In this document: in pieces, positions 47,112-55,876 of the stretch
How the letters are laid out: each line of letters opens with the position of its first letter
Position numbering within the stretch: the first letter of the stretch is position 1
NCBI GenBank assembly: GCA_948957135.1
Contig: CARDBT010000001.1
Coordinates: forward strand, 121,672-185,671
Reading direction: 5' to 3'
Source: COE1 sp910588595
GTDB lineage: Bacteria > Bacillota > Clostridia > Lachnospirales > Lachnospiraceae
DNA length: 64,000 nucleotides
Notes under the pieces: model-generated
Database searches by the model: none
What the model was told of the DNA's origin: nothing
The model's input: the letters and a program-made list of their open reading frames with translations, nothing else
Made by a program: the position numbers and the translations under genes

Positions 47112-47780
47112 TCAAAGCGCGGGCAGTTTCACCACCTGTCCCGGCCGGACATCCAATGGATTCAGGATCCCATTCTCCCTGGCGATCACCTTCCACATAT
47201 CGGGATCACCATACTCCATATTTGCGATATCCCACAGCCCCATCCCCTGACGAATTGTACGGTATTTGCTGCGGTCTGGAGATTCAAAGGGGGATTTTCT
47301 GCGCGTATCCGTCGGTGAGATCAGCGATTTAAAGGTCATGTTGACCTTGGCGCGAACCGGCATCCCGCTCTCGGTAAACATGATATATGTATGATTAAAT
47401 TTAGTCACCACCCCGACAAAATTTAAGGACCCCCACTTAAAAGTCACCTTGGGAGGACGGTGCAGACTTCCGTCAATCGAAGTCGCATCTGCAATCTGTT
47501 TTGTGATAGCCGACACATCTGTGGACGCATCTTCGCTGCTGCCAAACGACAGCAGGCCCGCAGGCTTTTTGGGCACATATGTATCCAGAAAAAGGCTCAG
47601 TGACAATTCTGTCGCTTCCCCGGAAATATACTGCAGGACAGGTCCGTCTAACCCTGGTATTTTCTTTTCGGAATAATTTGCACCATCTGTCAGCTGATAT
47701 TCTGATGGGTTAAACAACACTTCAACCTCGCTGAACCCGACTTCCTTCTCAATCTCTAATTTTGCCTTTGTCAGTCCCAA
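47112..47780 (-). CDS. LysM-containing baseplate protein (Afp7-like)
   Basis: The protein has 222 residues. The N-terminal part, with VEVLFNPSEYQLTDGANYSE and YISGEATELSLSLFLDTY, is typical of the Afp7/PVC7 and gp53-like group. The C-terminal 50 residues are a LysM fold: GMGLWDIANMEYGDPDMW, then ARENGILNPLDVRPGQVVKLP. LysM here is thought to lock spike and baseplate, not to bind cell wall. The start codon is TTG 47780 with AGGAGAGG before it; no ATG is available in frame. Confidence 0.9.
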   Translation of the reverse strand: MGLTKAKLEIEKEVGFSEVEVLFNPSEYQLTDGANYSEKKIPGLDGPVLQYISGEATELSLSLFLDTYVPKKPAGLLSFGSSEDASTDVSAITKQIADATSIDGSLHRPPKVTFKWGSLNFVGVVTKFNHTYIMFTESGMPVRAKVNMTFKSLISPTDTRRKSPFESPDRSKYRTIRQGMGLWDIANMEYGDPDMWKVIARENGILNPLDVRPGQVVKLPAL

Positions 47781-47803
47781 AAAAACCTCTCCTTTTATAT
47801 GAA

Positions 47804-50800
47804 TCAGATAAGTCCCCGGCGCAGCTTCTCTACATGCAATTCCTCATATAGCTGGCGTTTTACCTGCTCCGCAAAAGTTTTTACATCTTCCTTCGCCTTT
47901 GTGCTGCCCTCTACTTTTTTCAGCTGATGCTCTACTTCTTTCAGCTTTTTGTCCAGCTCATCCTGCACGGATCGAAGATGGGCAGTTTCCTGCTGCATGC
48001 GCAGTTGCGATCTCTGCTGCTCCTCTTCTGATACAGAAGCCTTCTGCACAGAGTATTCCAATTCGTGAGGCTGATAGCTGCTTTCTTGGTAGTTCCCTTC
48101 ATACGGGTGTATCTGCACATATTCGCTTGCCGTATCCTCATAGGGCAAAAAAGTGCTTTCACTGATACCAGTCTCATTGAACCCCTGCTCATACGGTTCT
48201 GTTGAATCCAGAATCAGGCTGTATACTGCTGTTCGTTGTGCAGCGTTTTCCACACTGCTGATTCCCTCTGCCTGTTGTCTGTTCGTATATGTCTGCGGAA
48301 AAAGTTTCTGTTCTATCGTTCTAAGGTTCTTGTAATGTGCCAACCGACGTGAGCTCTCATAATTTTCAGCAAGTCGTACTAGTTCATCATAAGACACATT
48401 TTCCTGTTCTAAAGAAACAGCTTCTGGGGACAGACGCATAGGCTCTATGATCTGATCCGATGAAAATTCTGTCTTCATTTCGATTTGTGACAGTTTTTGA
48501 ACCATCATAATCTGCGCCAGTTCTTTTACAAACGCTCCATATTGCTTCACATCCAATTGCCGGACATACTGCAATAAGGATTGAATCTGCGGCATACGAA
48601 GCTGCTCATCTGTGTATACAAGCTTCACATCCGCCTGGCGATTGATCTGCCCAATCAGGCTCTGAAGATGATTCTTCTGGTGTACCGCCTGTGTCTGCTG
48701 TGCATCACTGATATCAGACGCATTAAAATCAGAAGAATTGTAATCCAAAGAAAACGACGCGGCAACCTTCTGATCCTCTGGGTGTAGCAACAGCGCTTCT
48801 CCCCATTCCCATAGATCTCTATATGATGTTTGTGACGCTCTGTCAGTATCCTGCAGCAGCTTCTCGACAACTTCCTTGTCGTTTATCCGCAGCAGTTTTT
48901 CGGCAAATTCCTTATTTTCCAGCCGCAAAAACTTCTCGATAAGCTCCCTATCTCCTTCCTGCAGCAGTCTCTCGGCATATTCTCTGTCTTCGATCTGCAG
49001 CAGTTCCCCGATCAATTTCTTGTCCTCTGTACGAAGTTTATGCAGCGGCTCTCTGCCAGATTCAAACGCATCGCCTTGCATCAGCAGCTCCGAGGAATCT
49101 CCATGGTCATTGTCTATTCCTGCATTTGTTTCCGGTTCCTCATACGACAGCTTTTGAAGCTTCGTAATCTGCGCCAGTTCCTTTACAAGCATACCATACT
49201 GTGTCTCATCCAATTGCTGAGCATACTGCAGCAACGTCTGAACCTGCGGTACTCTAAGCAGCGCATCCGTATATACCAGCTGTAAATCTGCCTGATGATT
49301 GATCTGCCTAATGAGACTCTGCAGACGATTCCTGTCCTTTGCCATCTCAATCTGGCGGCGTATCATCTGTGTTTGAACATCTATCTGCTGTGCTTTGTCA
49401 GCTTCAGAAGAAAACGCATCTTGCTGTGAATAAGACAAAATGTCTGCATCTTCCTGTTCTGGATGAAACAGCAACGTTTCTCCCCACTCCCACAGGCTCC
49501 TGTATGATACATCCATCAACTGTCCGCCGCTGTCCTGCAGCAGCTTTTCGCCAAACGCCCTGGTTCCTGTCTGCAGCAGCTTCCTGACAAATTCCTGATC
49601 TTCTAGCGCAAGCAGCCTCCCAGCCAGCTCTGTATCTTCTAGCTGCACGAATCTCCTGACCAGCTCTATATCTTCTAGCGCAAGCAATCTCTTGGCTAGC
49701 TTTGTGTCTTCTAGCTGCACGAGACTTTTAGCGAGTTCCCAGTCATCCAGCCACAACAGCTTCCGGGCAAACTCCCGATCCTCTACCCACAAAAGCTCCC
49801 TGGCAAACTCCTGGTCTTTCGTCTCAAGCAGCTGCTTTTTTGCAGGTTCCTGCACTTCAAAAGGCGCGGCTGCCTTTTGCCGGAAAGATAACTGTACAGA
49901 CAGTTGAACCATATCCGCCAGCGCATGGATAAACTTGTCTCTTTGCTGCTCCTCCAATGTCTCGATATATGTCAGTAATTGCTGTACCCTCTCATCCTTT
50001 GGAAGCGCCTCCTGTCGGCGCAATATCAGCCTTTCCACCGCTGCGTGCTGTTCCTTCATATGGGGGTCTGTGATATACTGGTTCATCTTCTCAAATACAG
50101 GAATCAGTTCAGACTGTTCAGAAGAAAAGGCGCTTTCCTCTGGAAAATCCGTTTCAATGCCTGTCTGTCCCTGCTGCGCAAGATAAACATTCTGGAAAAC
50201 TTGACTCCACTCGTAAATCGCCTGGATTTCCGCCTCTGTCAATGGTTCCTGGTACTGTTGCCGGAACAGCTGCTTCACTGCTTGCGCCGCATTCTCCTGC
50301 TGCCGCTCCATGCTCTCTTCTGTCTGAATGATCTGATGATACACTTCTTGATAAGTCCTGGCAGCCTGCATCTGCTGCTGTTCTATTTTATCACGCCGCA
50401 TCGCACACTCATGTTCCAGATACCGGAGTACCTGATCAGCCTCCTCCCGCAATACCAGCTGCCTGCGCTCTCCATCCGCCGATACAGACAGCTCTGCATA
50501 TTCTACTGTATCATTCTCCTGCGTCAGCTGTGCCAGATTGACCAAATCTGCAATGCCTGCCAGATCACTTTCTTTTAATAAGGCATCAATCTGCTCGTGA
50601 AAATCTCCGCCCTTCTTCTGTTGGTATTGTTCCTGCAAGTGCAGCATTTTTTCTACAAAAACAGCCTTAAGACCTTGCGCCGGCTCCGCTGCCTGCATCT
50701 GATTCCACACTTGCTGCAAGCCATATTCGCTCAATTCCTCAATCGAGAAAAGCATCTCCGTTCTGCTTTTCTTCCATATTACAATCGGCAGACTGTCTTT

Positions 50801-52045
50801 CAAAAACTCCGTTACCTGCCAATAAAACCTGCAAAACTCACTTTGTTCGAGCTTATACGCCGCCGCAATCAGCTTCTTTTTCGGGGAGTGCTTTTGAATG
50901 GCTGACAAAATCCGCTTCAGATAAGAGTCTTTCTCTAACTGCCTGATCACCTCTTTGCACTGGGCTTTTTCACATTCTCTAAAATGCGCAATTAATTCTG
51001 GTTTCTCCTGCCAGATCAACCGTTCTGCCATCGTCTGGTACTCAGTTTCTAGCAGTGAATCCAATAACTCTTTTTCCTGATTCTGAACACTTTGATCATG
51101 GACTCTTAACGTGTCACCCTCAAACTGGTGTTCTGCATATTCAATCCGCTCCCACACCTGCTGCAGTGCCCCTGACTCCATCTGATCAATATGATGAAGC
51201 ATTTCCGTTCTGCTTTCTTTCCATAGCACAACCTTCGGCATGACCTCATCAAGCTTCATCACTTGATGATAAAACAGACAAAATTCCCTCAGTCCCAGTT
51301 TCTGCGCAGCTGTGATTAATTTTTCCTTCACGGACTGGGCCGGAATCCATGATAAAATCTGTCCTATTTCCGTATTTTTTTCCAATTCCCTGACAACATA
51401 TCCGCACTGAGCTTCATCCCATTCATTCAGCTGTCCGATGAGCGCTGGTTTGTCCTGCCAGATCAGCTCTTCTGTGAGCAGATGATACTCTGTCTCTGTT
51501 AAGGAATTGACAAAATCTCTTTGCACCATCCGCAGTGTATTGATAGAATGCACTGTCAGGCGCTCCCGCAGCTTCTCAGAAAAAAGAGAAAGCAGACGAT
51601 ACTCCTCCTTTTGCTTTTCGATCGCCAGATTCGTCTTCTGCCAGCCCTGATAACGCTTGTTATCTTCCCCGATCTGCTCTAACAGCATAAAATACTGTCT
51701 CACAGTCCGGTACATCACAGGATCCGCACTCTTTAACTGTACAGCATAATACCGCTCCGTTCTCCGCAGACTGCTCTCCATCTGCTTCTGACCAAACTTC
51801 ACCACCGCAGGGTACTGGATCAGGTTCAGCTGCATCATTTTATTCTTTAAGAGCAATTGGAGCAGCAGCTGGATCCGTTCCGGCTGCTTTTCCATCTCCG
51901 CTGGTCCGCCTTTTAGATAAACCAGCTCGATCCTGCCATATTCCGGCGAAGATACAGGCACATACTTATCCCATAACCGCTGCAGTATATCTTGTCTGAT
52001 ATGAAGCTGTATTTTTTGTGAAAAAGGTTTCCGTAATTTTATCAT
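47804..52045 (-). CDS. Large helical repeat protein, candidate tape measure
   Basis: The protein has 1413 residues, nearly all helical, with no membrane helix. It has internal duplications. Residues about 185-300 repeat at 332-447 (shared LIWQ-KP, Y-V--LEK and KKSRTEML elements). A 12-residue motif of the type LL-x-LED-x-E-F/L-A-R-K runs at least eight times at 739-838 and again about 1010-1066. A block beginning WEWGE-LL-HPE occurs at about 852 and 1080. It lies between tube and LysM genes, the phage tape-measure position. If helical, 1413 residues would span about 210 nm. No Afp14 likeness is clear to me, so the role is inferred from position and form. Confidence 0.65.
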   Translation of the reverse strand: MIKLRKPFSQKIQLHIRQDILQRLWDKYVPVSSPEYGRIELVYLKGGPAEMEKQPERIQLLLQLLLKNKMMQLNLIQYPAVVKFGQKQMESSLRRTERYYAVQLKSADPVMYRTVRQYFMLLEQIGEDNKRYQGWQKTNLAIEKQKEEYRLLSLFSEKLRERLTVHSINTLRMVQRDFVNSLTETEYHLLTEELIWQDKPALIGQLNEWDEAQCGYVVRELEKNTEIGQILSWIPAQSVKEKLITAAQKLGLREFCLFYHQVMKLDEVMPKVVLWKESRTEMLHHIDQMESGALQQVWERIEYAEHQFEGDTLRVHDQSVQNQEKELLDSLLETEYQTMAERLIWQEKPELIAHFRECEKAQCKEVIRQLEKDSYLKRILSAIQKHSPKKKLIAAAYKLEQSEFCRFYWQVTEFLKDSLPIVIWKKSRTEMLFSIEELSEYGLQQVWNQMQAAEPAQGLKAVFVEKMLHLQEQYQQKKGGDFHEQIDALLKESDLAGIADLVNLAQLTQENDTVEYAELSVSADGERRQLVLREEADQVLRYLEHECAMRRDKIEQQQMQAARTYQEVYHQIIQTEESMERQQENAAQAVKQLFRQQYQEPLTEAEIQAIYEWSQVFQNVYLAQQGQTGIETDFPEESAFSSEQSELIPVFEKMNQYITDPHMKEQHAAVERLILRRQEALPKDERVQQLLTYIETLEEQQRDKFIHALADMVQLSVQLSFRQKAAAPFEVQEPAKKQLLETKDQEFARELLWVEDREFARKLLWLDDWELAKSLVQLEDTKLAKRLLALEDIELVRRFVQLEDTELAGRLLALEDQEFVRKLLQTGTRAFGEKLLQDSGGQLMDVSYRSLWEWGETLLFHPEQEDADILSYSQQDAFSSEADKAQQIDVQTQMIRRQIEMAKDRNRLQSLIRQINHQADLQLVYTDALLRVPQVQTLLQYAQQLDETQYGMLVKELAQITKLQKLSYEEPETNAGIDNDHGDSSELLMQGDAFESGREPLHKLRTEDKKLIGELLQIEDREYAERLLQEGDRELIEKFLRLENKEFAEKLLRINDKEVVEKLLQDTDRASQTSYRDLWEWGEALLLHPEDQKVAASFSLDYNSSDFNASDISDAQQTQAVHQKNHLQSLIGQINRQADVKLVYTDEQLRMPQIQSLLQYVRQLDVKQYGAFVKELAQIMMVQKLSQIEMKTEFSSDQIIEPMRLSPEAVSLEQENVSYDELVRLAENYESSRRLAHYKNLRTIEQKLFPQTYTNRQQAEGISSVENAAQRTAVYSLILDSTEPYEQGFNETGISESTFLPYEDTASEYVQIHPYEGNYQESSYQPHELEYSVQKASVSEEEQQRSQLRMQQETAHLRSVQDELDKKLKEVEHQLKKVEGSTKAKEDVKTFAEQVKRQLYEELHVEKLRRGLI

Positions 52046-52062
52046 GTTCTTTATCGTAATTC

Positions 52063-52503
52063 TTATAACCCAAGTTTATTAATCGTTTCTGTTAATCCAT
52101 TATGAGAAATCTCCACTTTCTTGATCAGCAAGCCGCTGCTTGTCGCATCAAGCGTATCGATCTCCCATTTCGTCACTATTCCCCAATTCGCCTGATAAGT
52201 CGCCGTGGGAACCATTCCCTTCTCCGACATTACCATGATAATGATGCCTCTCGTCAATTCATATCCTGCCGTCAGGGTAGTGCGGGTCAGTTCCCCGCTG
52301 GCAATGCCGTATTCTAGGATCAGCTTGTCCATTGACTGTCTGGGCTTGGGAAGATAGTGAACACTGTCGTTCACTCCGCCTTCGACTACAGTCTCAAACT
52401 CCATTGTAGTTGATATATTGGAAACTTTTGAAAATCCAAGCGGCATCCCGTTTAAGATCACCCTGAATTTCGTGCGCTTTGCAAGATTATTCCACGCTGC
52501 CAT
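52063..52503 (-). CDS. Tube-like protein 2 (Afp5-like, gp19 family)
   Basis: The protein has 146 residues and belongs to the phage tail tube family (gp19/T4-like). Family marks are FRVILNGMPLGFSKVSNI, the strand pair around DKLILEYGIASGELT, and IKKVEISHNGLTE at the end. By position and divergence from the main tube protein it corresponds to Afp5, the tube initiator joining spike to tube. AGAGGTGAAGAG precedes ATG 52503. A 127-base gap upstream holds a repeated element, the largest break in the operon. Confidence 0.88.
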   Translation of the reverse strand: MAAWNNLAKRTKFRVILNGMPLGFSKVSNISTTMEFETVVEGGVNDSVHYLPKPRQSMDKLILEYGIASGELTRTTLTAGYELTRGIIIMVMSEKGMVPTATYQANWGIVTKWEIDTLDATSSGLLIKKVEISHNGLTETINKLGL

Positions 52504-52522
52504 CTCTCTTCACCTCTATATA

Positions 52523-52581
52523 AGAATCTGCAGGAAAATAACCAATGCAGTCTGCGCAGGATATTTTTCTACAGCTCCTAA
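52523..52581 (-). repeat. 60-base dispersed repeat, copy A
   Basis: This sequence is about 86 percent identical, in the same orientation, to 55597-55655. Shared blocks are ATCTGCAG, ATAACC, ATGCAGTCTGCGC and CTACAGCTCCT. It lies just upstream of the tube-2 gene. A TTGGTT-17-TATATA reading inside it would start transcription on the ribosome site, so I do not call it a promoter. A short AT-rich hairpin (52607-52628) follows. Confidence 0.7.
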
Positions 52582-52630
52582 CATCATTTGCCGATAACAA
52601 ATATGGAAATGTTTTGTTGTAAACATTTGT

Positions 52631-52810
52631 TTATATCTTAAAAATATCGTTTTTGGGCGGTTCATGACTGACTTTCCGATTGATCTCCGATATTTCCCTG
52701 CACCAGCGCAGCCGCTCTCTATGCGGAAGATTCAGCACGTCCTCCCGGCTCCAGTGTACATAATAGGCGATAAAAGCCGCCTCCTCATAAATCTTATCTG
52801 CCGGATACAT
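52631..52810 (-). CDS. Small DUF6760-like protein
   Basis: A 59-residue protein, MYPADKIYEEAAFIAYYVHW followed by a basic helix with LPHRERLRWC, is encoded in the gap between two tube-cluster genes. This small protein, tyrosine/tryptophan-rich with an R-L-R-W-C-x-E-I pattern, accompanies the tail-assembly gene in many eCIS and phage-tail loci (DUF6760). The start ATG 52810 lies two bases after the stop of the preceding gene, so it depends on translational coupling. Its role may be as an assembly chaperone, as with phage gpG/gpGT genes in this position. Confidence 0.8.
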   Translation of the reverse strand: MYPADKIYEEAAFIAYYVHWSREDVLNLPHRERLRWCREISEINRKVSHEPPKNDIFKI

Positions 52811-52812
52811 AT

Positions 52813-53181
52813 TTATGGCCCGGCTTCCATAAAATTTACGGGCACATTGATCTCCTCCCCACAGTGTGGACAGACTGTTTTGTACGATGGTACCTCCGCC
52901 TGATTGACCCGCTCATACAGATCCTGGAGATAGGCAAGATCCGCCGTATATAATCCCTCGATCACTTTTGTGTCCACCGCAGGCATTGTTCCCAGACTCG
53001 TGATCACGCGAGACAATAGAATGATCACAAGATAGCCGGGATTCTGCTGTACTCTTGGATCGCGCAGCGGTATAATCTCATCTGCCGCTGTGGCAAGACG
53101 CATCCTTCCTTCTTTGTGAAGGTTTCCATCCCGATCGACATACCCTCTAGGCAGAACAAAAGAAAACTCTGTGTCAAACAT
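52813..53181 (-). CDS. Tail assembly-type protein with C-terminal zinc-ribbon knuckle
   Basis: The protein has 122 residues. The start FSFVLPRGYVDRDGNLHKEG and the block MRLATAADEIIPLRDPRVQ are highly conserved in eCIS/myophage tail clusters, where the protein is annotated as a tail assembly protein. The C-terminus has a single CPHCGE knuckle that might bind metal with another subunit. It follows the main tube gene by 74 bases and couples to the DUF6760 gene. Position matches the phage tail assembly chaperones before the tape measure. Confidence 0.82.
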   Translation of the reverse strand: MFDTEFSFVLPRGYVDRDGNLHKEGRMRLATAADEIIPLRDPRVQQNPGYLVIILLSRVITSLGTMPAVDTKVIEGLYTADLAYLQDLYERVNQAEVPSYKTVCPHCGEEINVPVNFMEAGP

Positions 53182-53255
53182 CTACTGCTTCTCCCTGTTT
53201 TTCTGTCAGCTCCGGACAGCTGTACGCTTCCGGAGCTGAATTATACATATTGCTC

Positions 53256-53681
53256 TTAAGAAACTCTCGTCATACCTTCATGGGCAATCTCAATCGACTC
53301 AATGGCAACCTCCGAGGTCAACGCATTGAAATCCGGCGCTGTATACTTTGCCGGCCATGCATTGATCACCTGCCATGACGCTGTCGCTGTCTCTGTCTCG
53401 TCCAAGATTGTAATCGTGATGGTCTTGCGCTCTACTTCGCCTTCCACACCTGCGATCATCCACTCGTACATTACCATGGAATCTGCCACGCCCTGTTTTA
53501 AGGTTATATTTCCGTATTTCTTCAATCCCGGAAGTTTCATCGGCGTCTGAACCATATCGCCCTCGCGGTATTCGATCACATCGATCGAAGCATCAAATCC
53601 AGATGCCTCTGAAAAACCTCCGGCCTCTAAACCATCTATTTCCACCTTGTATCTAAATTTTGCATATGGGGTACTAGCCAT
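53256..53681 (-). CDS. Tube protein (Afp1/gp19-like)
   Basis: The protein has 141 residues and is the main inner tube subunit (Hcp/gp19 fold). Typical features are YKVEIDGLEAGGFSEASGF, EYREGDMVQTPMKLPGLKKY, NITLKQGV and WPAKYTAPDFNALTSEV, all well conserved in Afp1/Pvc1. It polymerises into hexameric rings inside the sheath and carries cargo in eCIS. It follows the sheath gene by 39 bases and has GGAG before ATG 53681. Confidence 0.95.
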   Translation of the reverse strand: MASTPYAKFRYKVEIDGLEAGGFSEASGFDASIDVIEYREGDMVQTPMKLPGLKKYGNITLKQGVADSMVMYEWMIAGVEGEVERKTITITILDETETATASWQVINAWPAKYTAPDFNALTSEVAIESIEIAHEGMTRVS

Positions 53682-53720
53682 CTCTTCACTACGCTCCTTC
53701 CTTTATTTTTATCTGACATC

Positions 53721-55457
53721 CTATACGGAATCGCCTGTCTTCTGCGAAATTCTAAAGATTACAAATTCAGCCGGCTTCACTGGTGCTACGCCGATCACAC
53801 ACACAAGTCTTCCATTGTCAATGTCATCCTGACTCATGGTATTTCTGCCGCAGTCAACGAAAAATGCTTCCGACGGCGCAGATCCTGCAAGCGCTCCGCC
53901 TCTCCAAAGTCCTGTCAGGAATACATCGATTGTTCTCTTTACCCGCACCCACAAAACCTCATCATTGGGCTCAAATACTGCCCAGTTTGTGTTGGCTTTG
54001 ATGCTCTCCTCAATAAAGATAAACAGACGACGCACGTTAATGTATTTCCAGCTTGGGTCGCTGCTGGCTGTCCGCGCACCCCAGACACGGATTCCCTGTC
54101 CTGGGAAAGATCGGATCAGATTCACGCCCTTCGGATTCAGAATGTCCTGCTCGCCCTTGTTGAACTGGCAGTCTAATCCCACACATGCACGCACTGTCTC
54201 ATTGGCAGGCGCCTTATGTACCCCCCTCGAATTGTCGCTGCGCGCATAAATTCCGATCACGGAGCCTGATGGCGGAATCGCGATATTTCTCTTATCCAAC
54301 GGGTCAAACACCTCTAACCAAGGGTGATACATCGCTGCATAATTGCTGTCCACGATCTCTCTGTGGGCAATGATGTCGTCCATCTTCTTTGCATCCCGCG
54401 GCATATCCAGCACCGCAAACCGGCTCGCAAGATTCTCACAATGAGCAACCAACATCAGCTGCACATTCGGATCTACCACTCCTGGCACCGCCATAATCGA
54501 AACATTGTCATTGTCCAGAAATGCCTGGATACCGGTCCTCTTTCCTGCGCCCTTATCTGTACCGATAAAATCAGCCGCACTGATGTTCGCAACAGAACCA
54601 TTGCTTCCGCCCTTCAATGAAACGACACAGAAAGCTTTCTCCGGGTCCGTCCCGGCAATCTCGTCAAAGGGTGCAACAGCCTCGCTGCTCTTCTCTCCGA
54701 CATACTCTGCAACGATCAGATCAGACTTTGCAGTTTTCTTCTCAATGTAGTTCGGAATGGATACATTAAAGGAAAGATTTTCATAAAATTCTACAATATC
54801 ATCATACTTGACTTCCAGATTGAACTCGCAAGTAGAAATCACTTTTGATGGCAGCAGATTCTTGTCGACAACATCCTCCTCAAACTCTTTCTCGAAGACA
54901 ATGATATTGTCCTGACTCTTTACGACACGATTGTATACAACATTTGTCATGTCCTTATATACAACCACATCTCCCTCATTAAATCCTGCCGAATTTTTGA
55001 CTGCATACTGCTTTCCGTCCGCTGTCTGAAGCTCCTCTAAAATCTGTGTCTTTGCCTTGCTTGCAGGTGTCACTACTATGCTCATGTTGTTTCCCCATAA
55101 GCCTGGATTCTTTGCCCGGATCTGCAACACTGCATCGGAAAGCGGAGCCGTCCCCATCGCAGCCTTCGCGTCGCTTGGCGCCACACGGGAAATATAACAT
55201 CTAGACCCCCCGTTTACAAAAAAGTGCTCCACTGCATAGGAAAGAAAACGATACTCCCCAAATTCATTCTCAGAGAGATACCCTCCAAATTTCCTCTTGA
55301 AATCCGCAAAATTGGTAACAAGCTGCGGCACACCCTCTGCCGGACCTCTCTCCGCAAGACCGATAAAGCCGGCTGTACTTGTACTAACGCCTTCCATCGG
55401 CTTTCCGCCTGAGTCAAATTCCTCTACATATACGCCTGGTGATAAATATTCAGCCAT
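53721..55457 (-). CDS. Contractile sheath protein
   Basis: The 578-residue protein is a sheath subunit. N-terminal YLSPGVYVEEFDSGGKPMEGV and STAGFIGLAERGPAEGVP, and C-terminal WKYINVRRLFIFIEESI and LVCVIGVAPVKPAEFVIFRI, are family hallmarks. Sheath subunits wrap the tube and contract to drive it into a target. Afp and PVC have three sheath genes; only one is here, as in many simpler eCIS. It is the first gene of the operon; the promoter and operator lie upstream to 55745. Confidence 0.95.
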   Translation of the reverse strand: MAEYLSPGVYVEEFDSGGKPMEGVSTSTAGFIGLAERGPAEGVPQLVTNFADFKRKFGGYLSENEFGEYRFLSYAVEHFFVNGGSRCYISRVAPSDAKAAMGTAPLSDAVLQIRAKNPGLWGNNMSIVVTPASKAKTQILEELQTADGKQYAVKNSAGFNEGDVVVYKDMTNVVYNRVVKSQDNIIVFEKEFEEDVVDKNLLPSKVISTCEFNLEVKYDDIVEFYENLSFNVSIPNYIEKKTAKSDLIVAEYVGEKSSEAVAPFDEIAGTDPEKAFCVVSLKGGSNGSVANISAADFIGTDKGAGKRTGIQAFLDNDNVSIMAVPGVVDPNVQLMLVAHCENLASRFAVLDMPRDAKKMDDIIAHREIVDSNYAAMYHPWLEVFDPLDKRNIAIPPSGSVIGIYARSDNSRGVHKAPANETVRACVGLDCQFNKGEQDILNPKGVNLIRSFPGQGIRVWGARTASSDPSWKYINVRRLFIFIEESIKANTNWAVFEPNDEVLWVRVKRTIDVFLTGLWRGGALAGSAPSEAFFVDCGRNTMSQDDIDNGRLVCVIGVAPVKPAEFVIFRISQKTGDSV

Positions 55458-55596
55458 AATCCTCCAGCATCAGCAGCTCTTTGCCGCCAATGCCCTCTCC
55501 TCCTTTCTGTTTTAAAGTAAAATTCTTTTTCACAACATGCTGTTTTTGTGTTACAGTGCAGCCTTGCCATACTGTAACTCTCTGTACTTTACTCTT

Positions 55597-55655
55597 AGGA
55601 TCTGCAGAAACATAACCGATGCAGTCTGCGCGGAATATTTTGCTACAGCTCCTTA
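55597..55655 (-). repeat. 60-base dispersed repeat, copy B
   Basis: Second copy of the element at 52523-52581, here in the leader of the sheath gene about 140 bases before its start. A further short copy of its end (ACAGCTCCTTA) is at 55676-55686. On the minus strand a mini reading frame of eight codons (MHRHLKEL) with AAGGAG before it lies at the junction. The remainder of the leader holds no gene. Confidence 0.7.
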
Positions 55656-55694
55656 AGGTGCCTGTGCATCTTATGACAGCTCCTTACTTTTTCG

Positions 55695-55700
55695 ATTATA
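55695..55700 (-). promoter_or_regulatory. Probable -10 of the injection-system operon
   Basis: TATAAT on the minus strand, without a consensus -35 at 16-18 bases (GAATTT-like). Such a promoter usually needs an activator. Predicted start near 55688, leader about 230 bases. Confidence 0.55.
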
Positions 55701-55720
55701 AAACACAATACTGAACAAAA

Positions 55721-55745
55721 TTCTAAACAATCTCCCTGTTTAGAA
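55721..55745. promoter_or_regulatory. Perfect 9-7-9 inverted repeat, candidate activator operator
   Basis: TTCTAAACA (55721-55729) and TGTTTAGAA (55737-55745) are exact reverse complements separated by 7 bases. The site covers the -35 region and just upstream of the sheath promoter, and lies upstream of the divergent SARP gene promoter. Confidence 0.7.
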
Positions 55746-55817
55746 ATCTTTTTCTGCAAATAATACCTCAAAAGATGCGATTTGTACCAAATTGCTTTTT
55801 TTTCGCCAATAAAATTT

Positions 55818-55823
55818 TATAAT
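55818..55823 (+). promoter_or_regulatory. Probable -10 of the STAND-SARP gene
   Basis: TATAAT on the plus strand, about 55 bases before the gene. The nearest -35-like TTGCTT is 20 bases away, so the -35 is poor. Confidence 0.5.
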
Positions 55824-55876
55824 GACTCTAAACTGACTATTCATAGGAAACCTTTTCAATACAGAAAGATATACAT

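Noticed and set aside
52536..52564. Promoter TTGGTT-17-TATATA inside repeat copy A
   Set aside because: Transcription would begin at or inside the Shine-Dalgarno sequence of the tube-2 gene, and copy B does not keep the -10.
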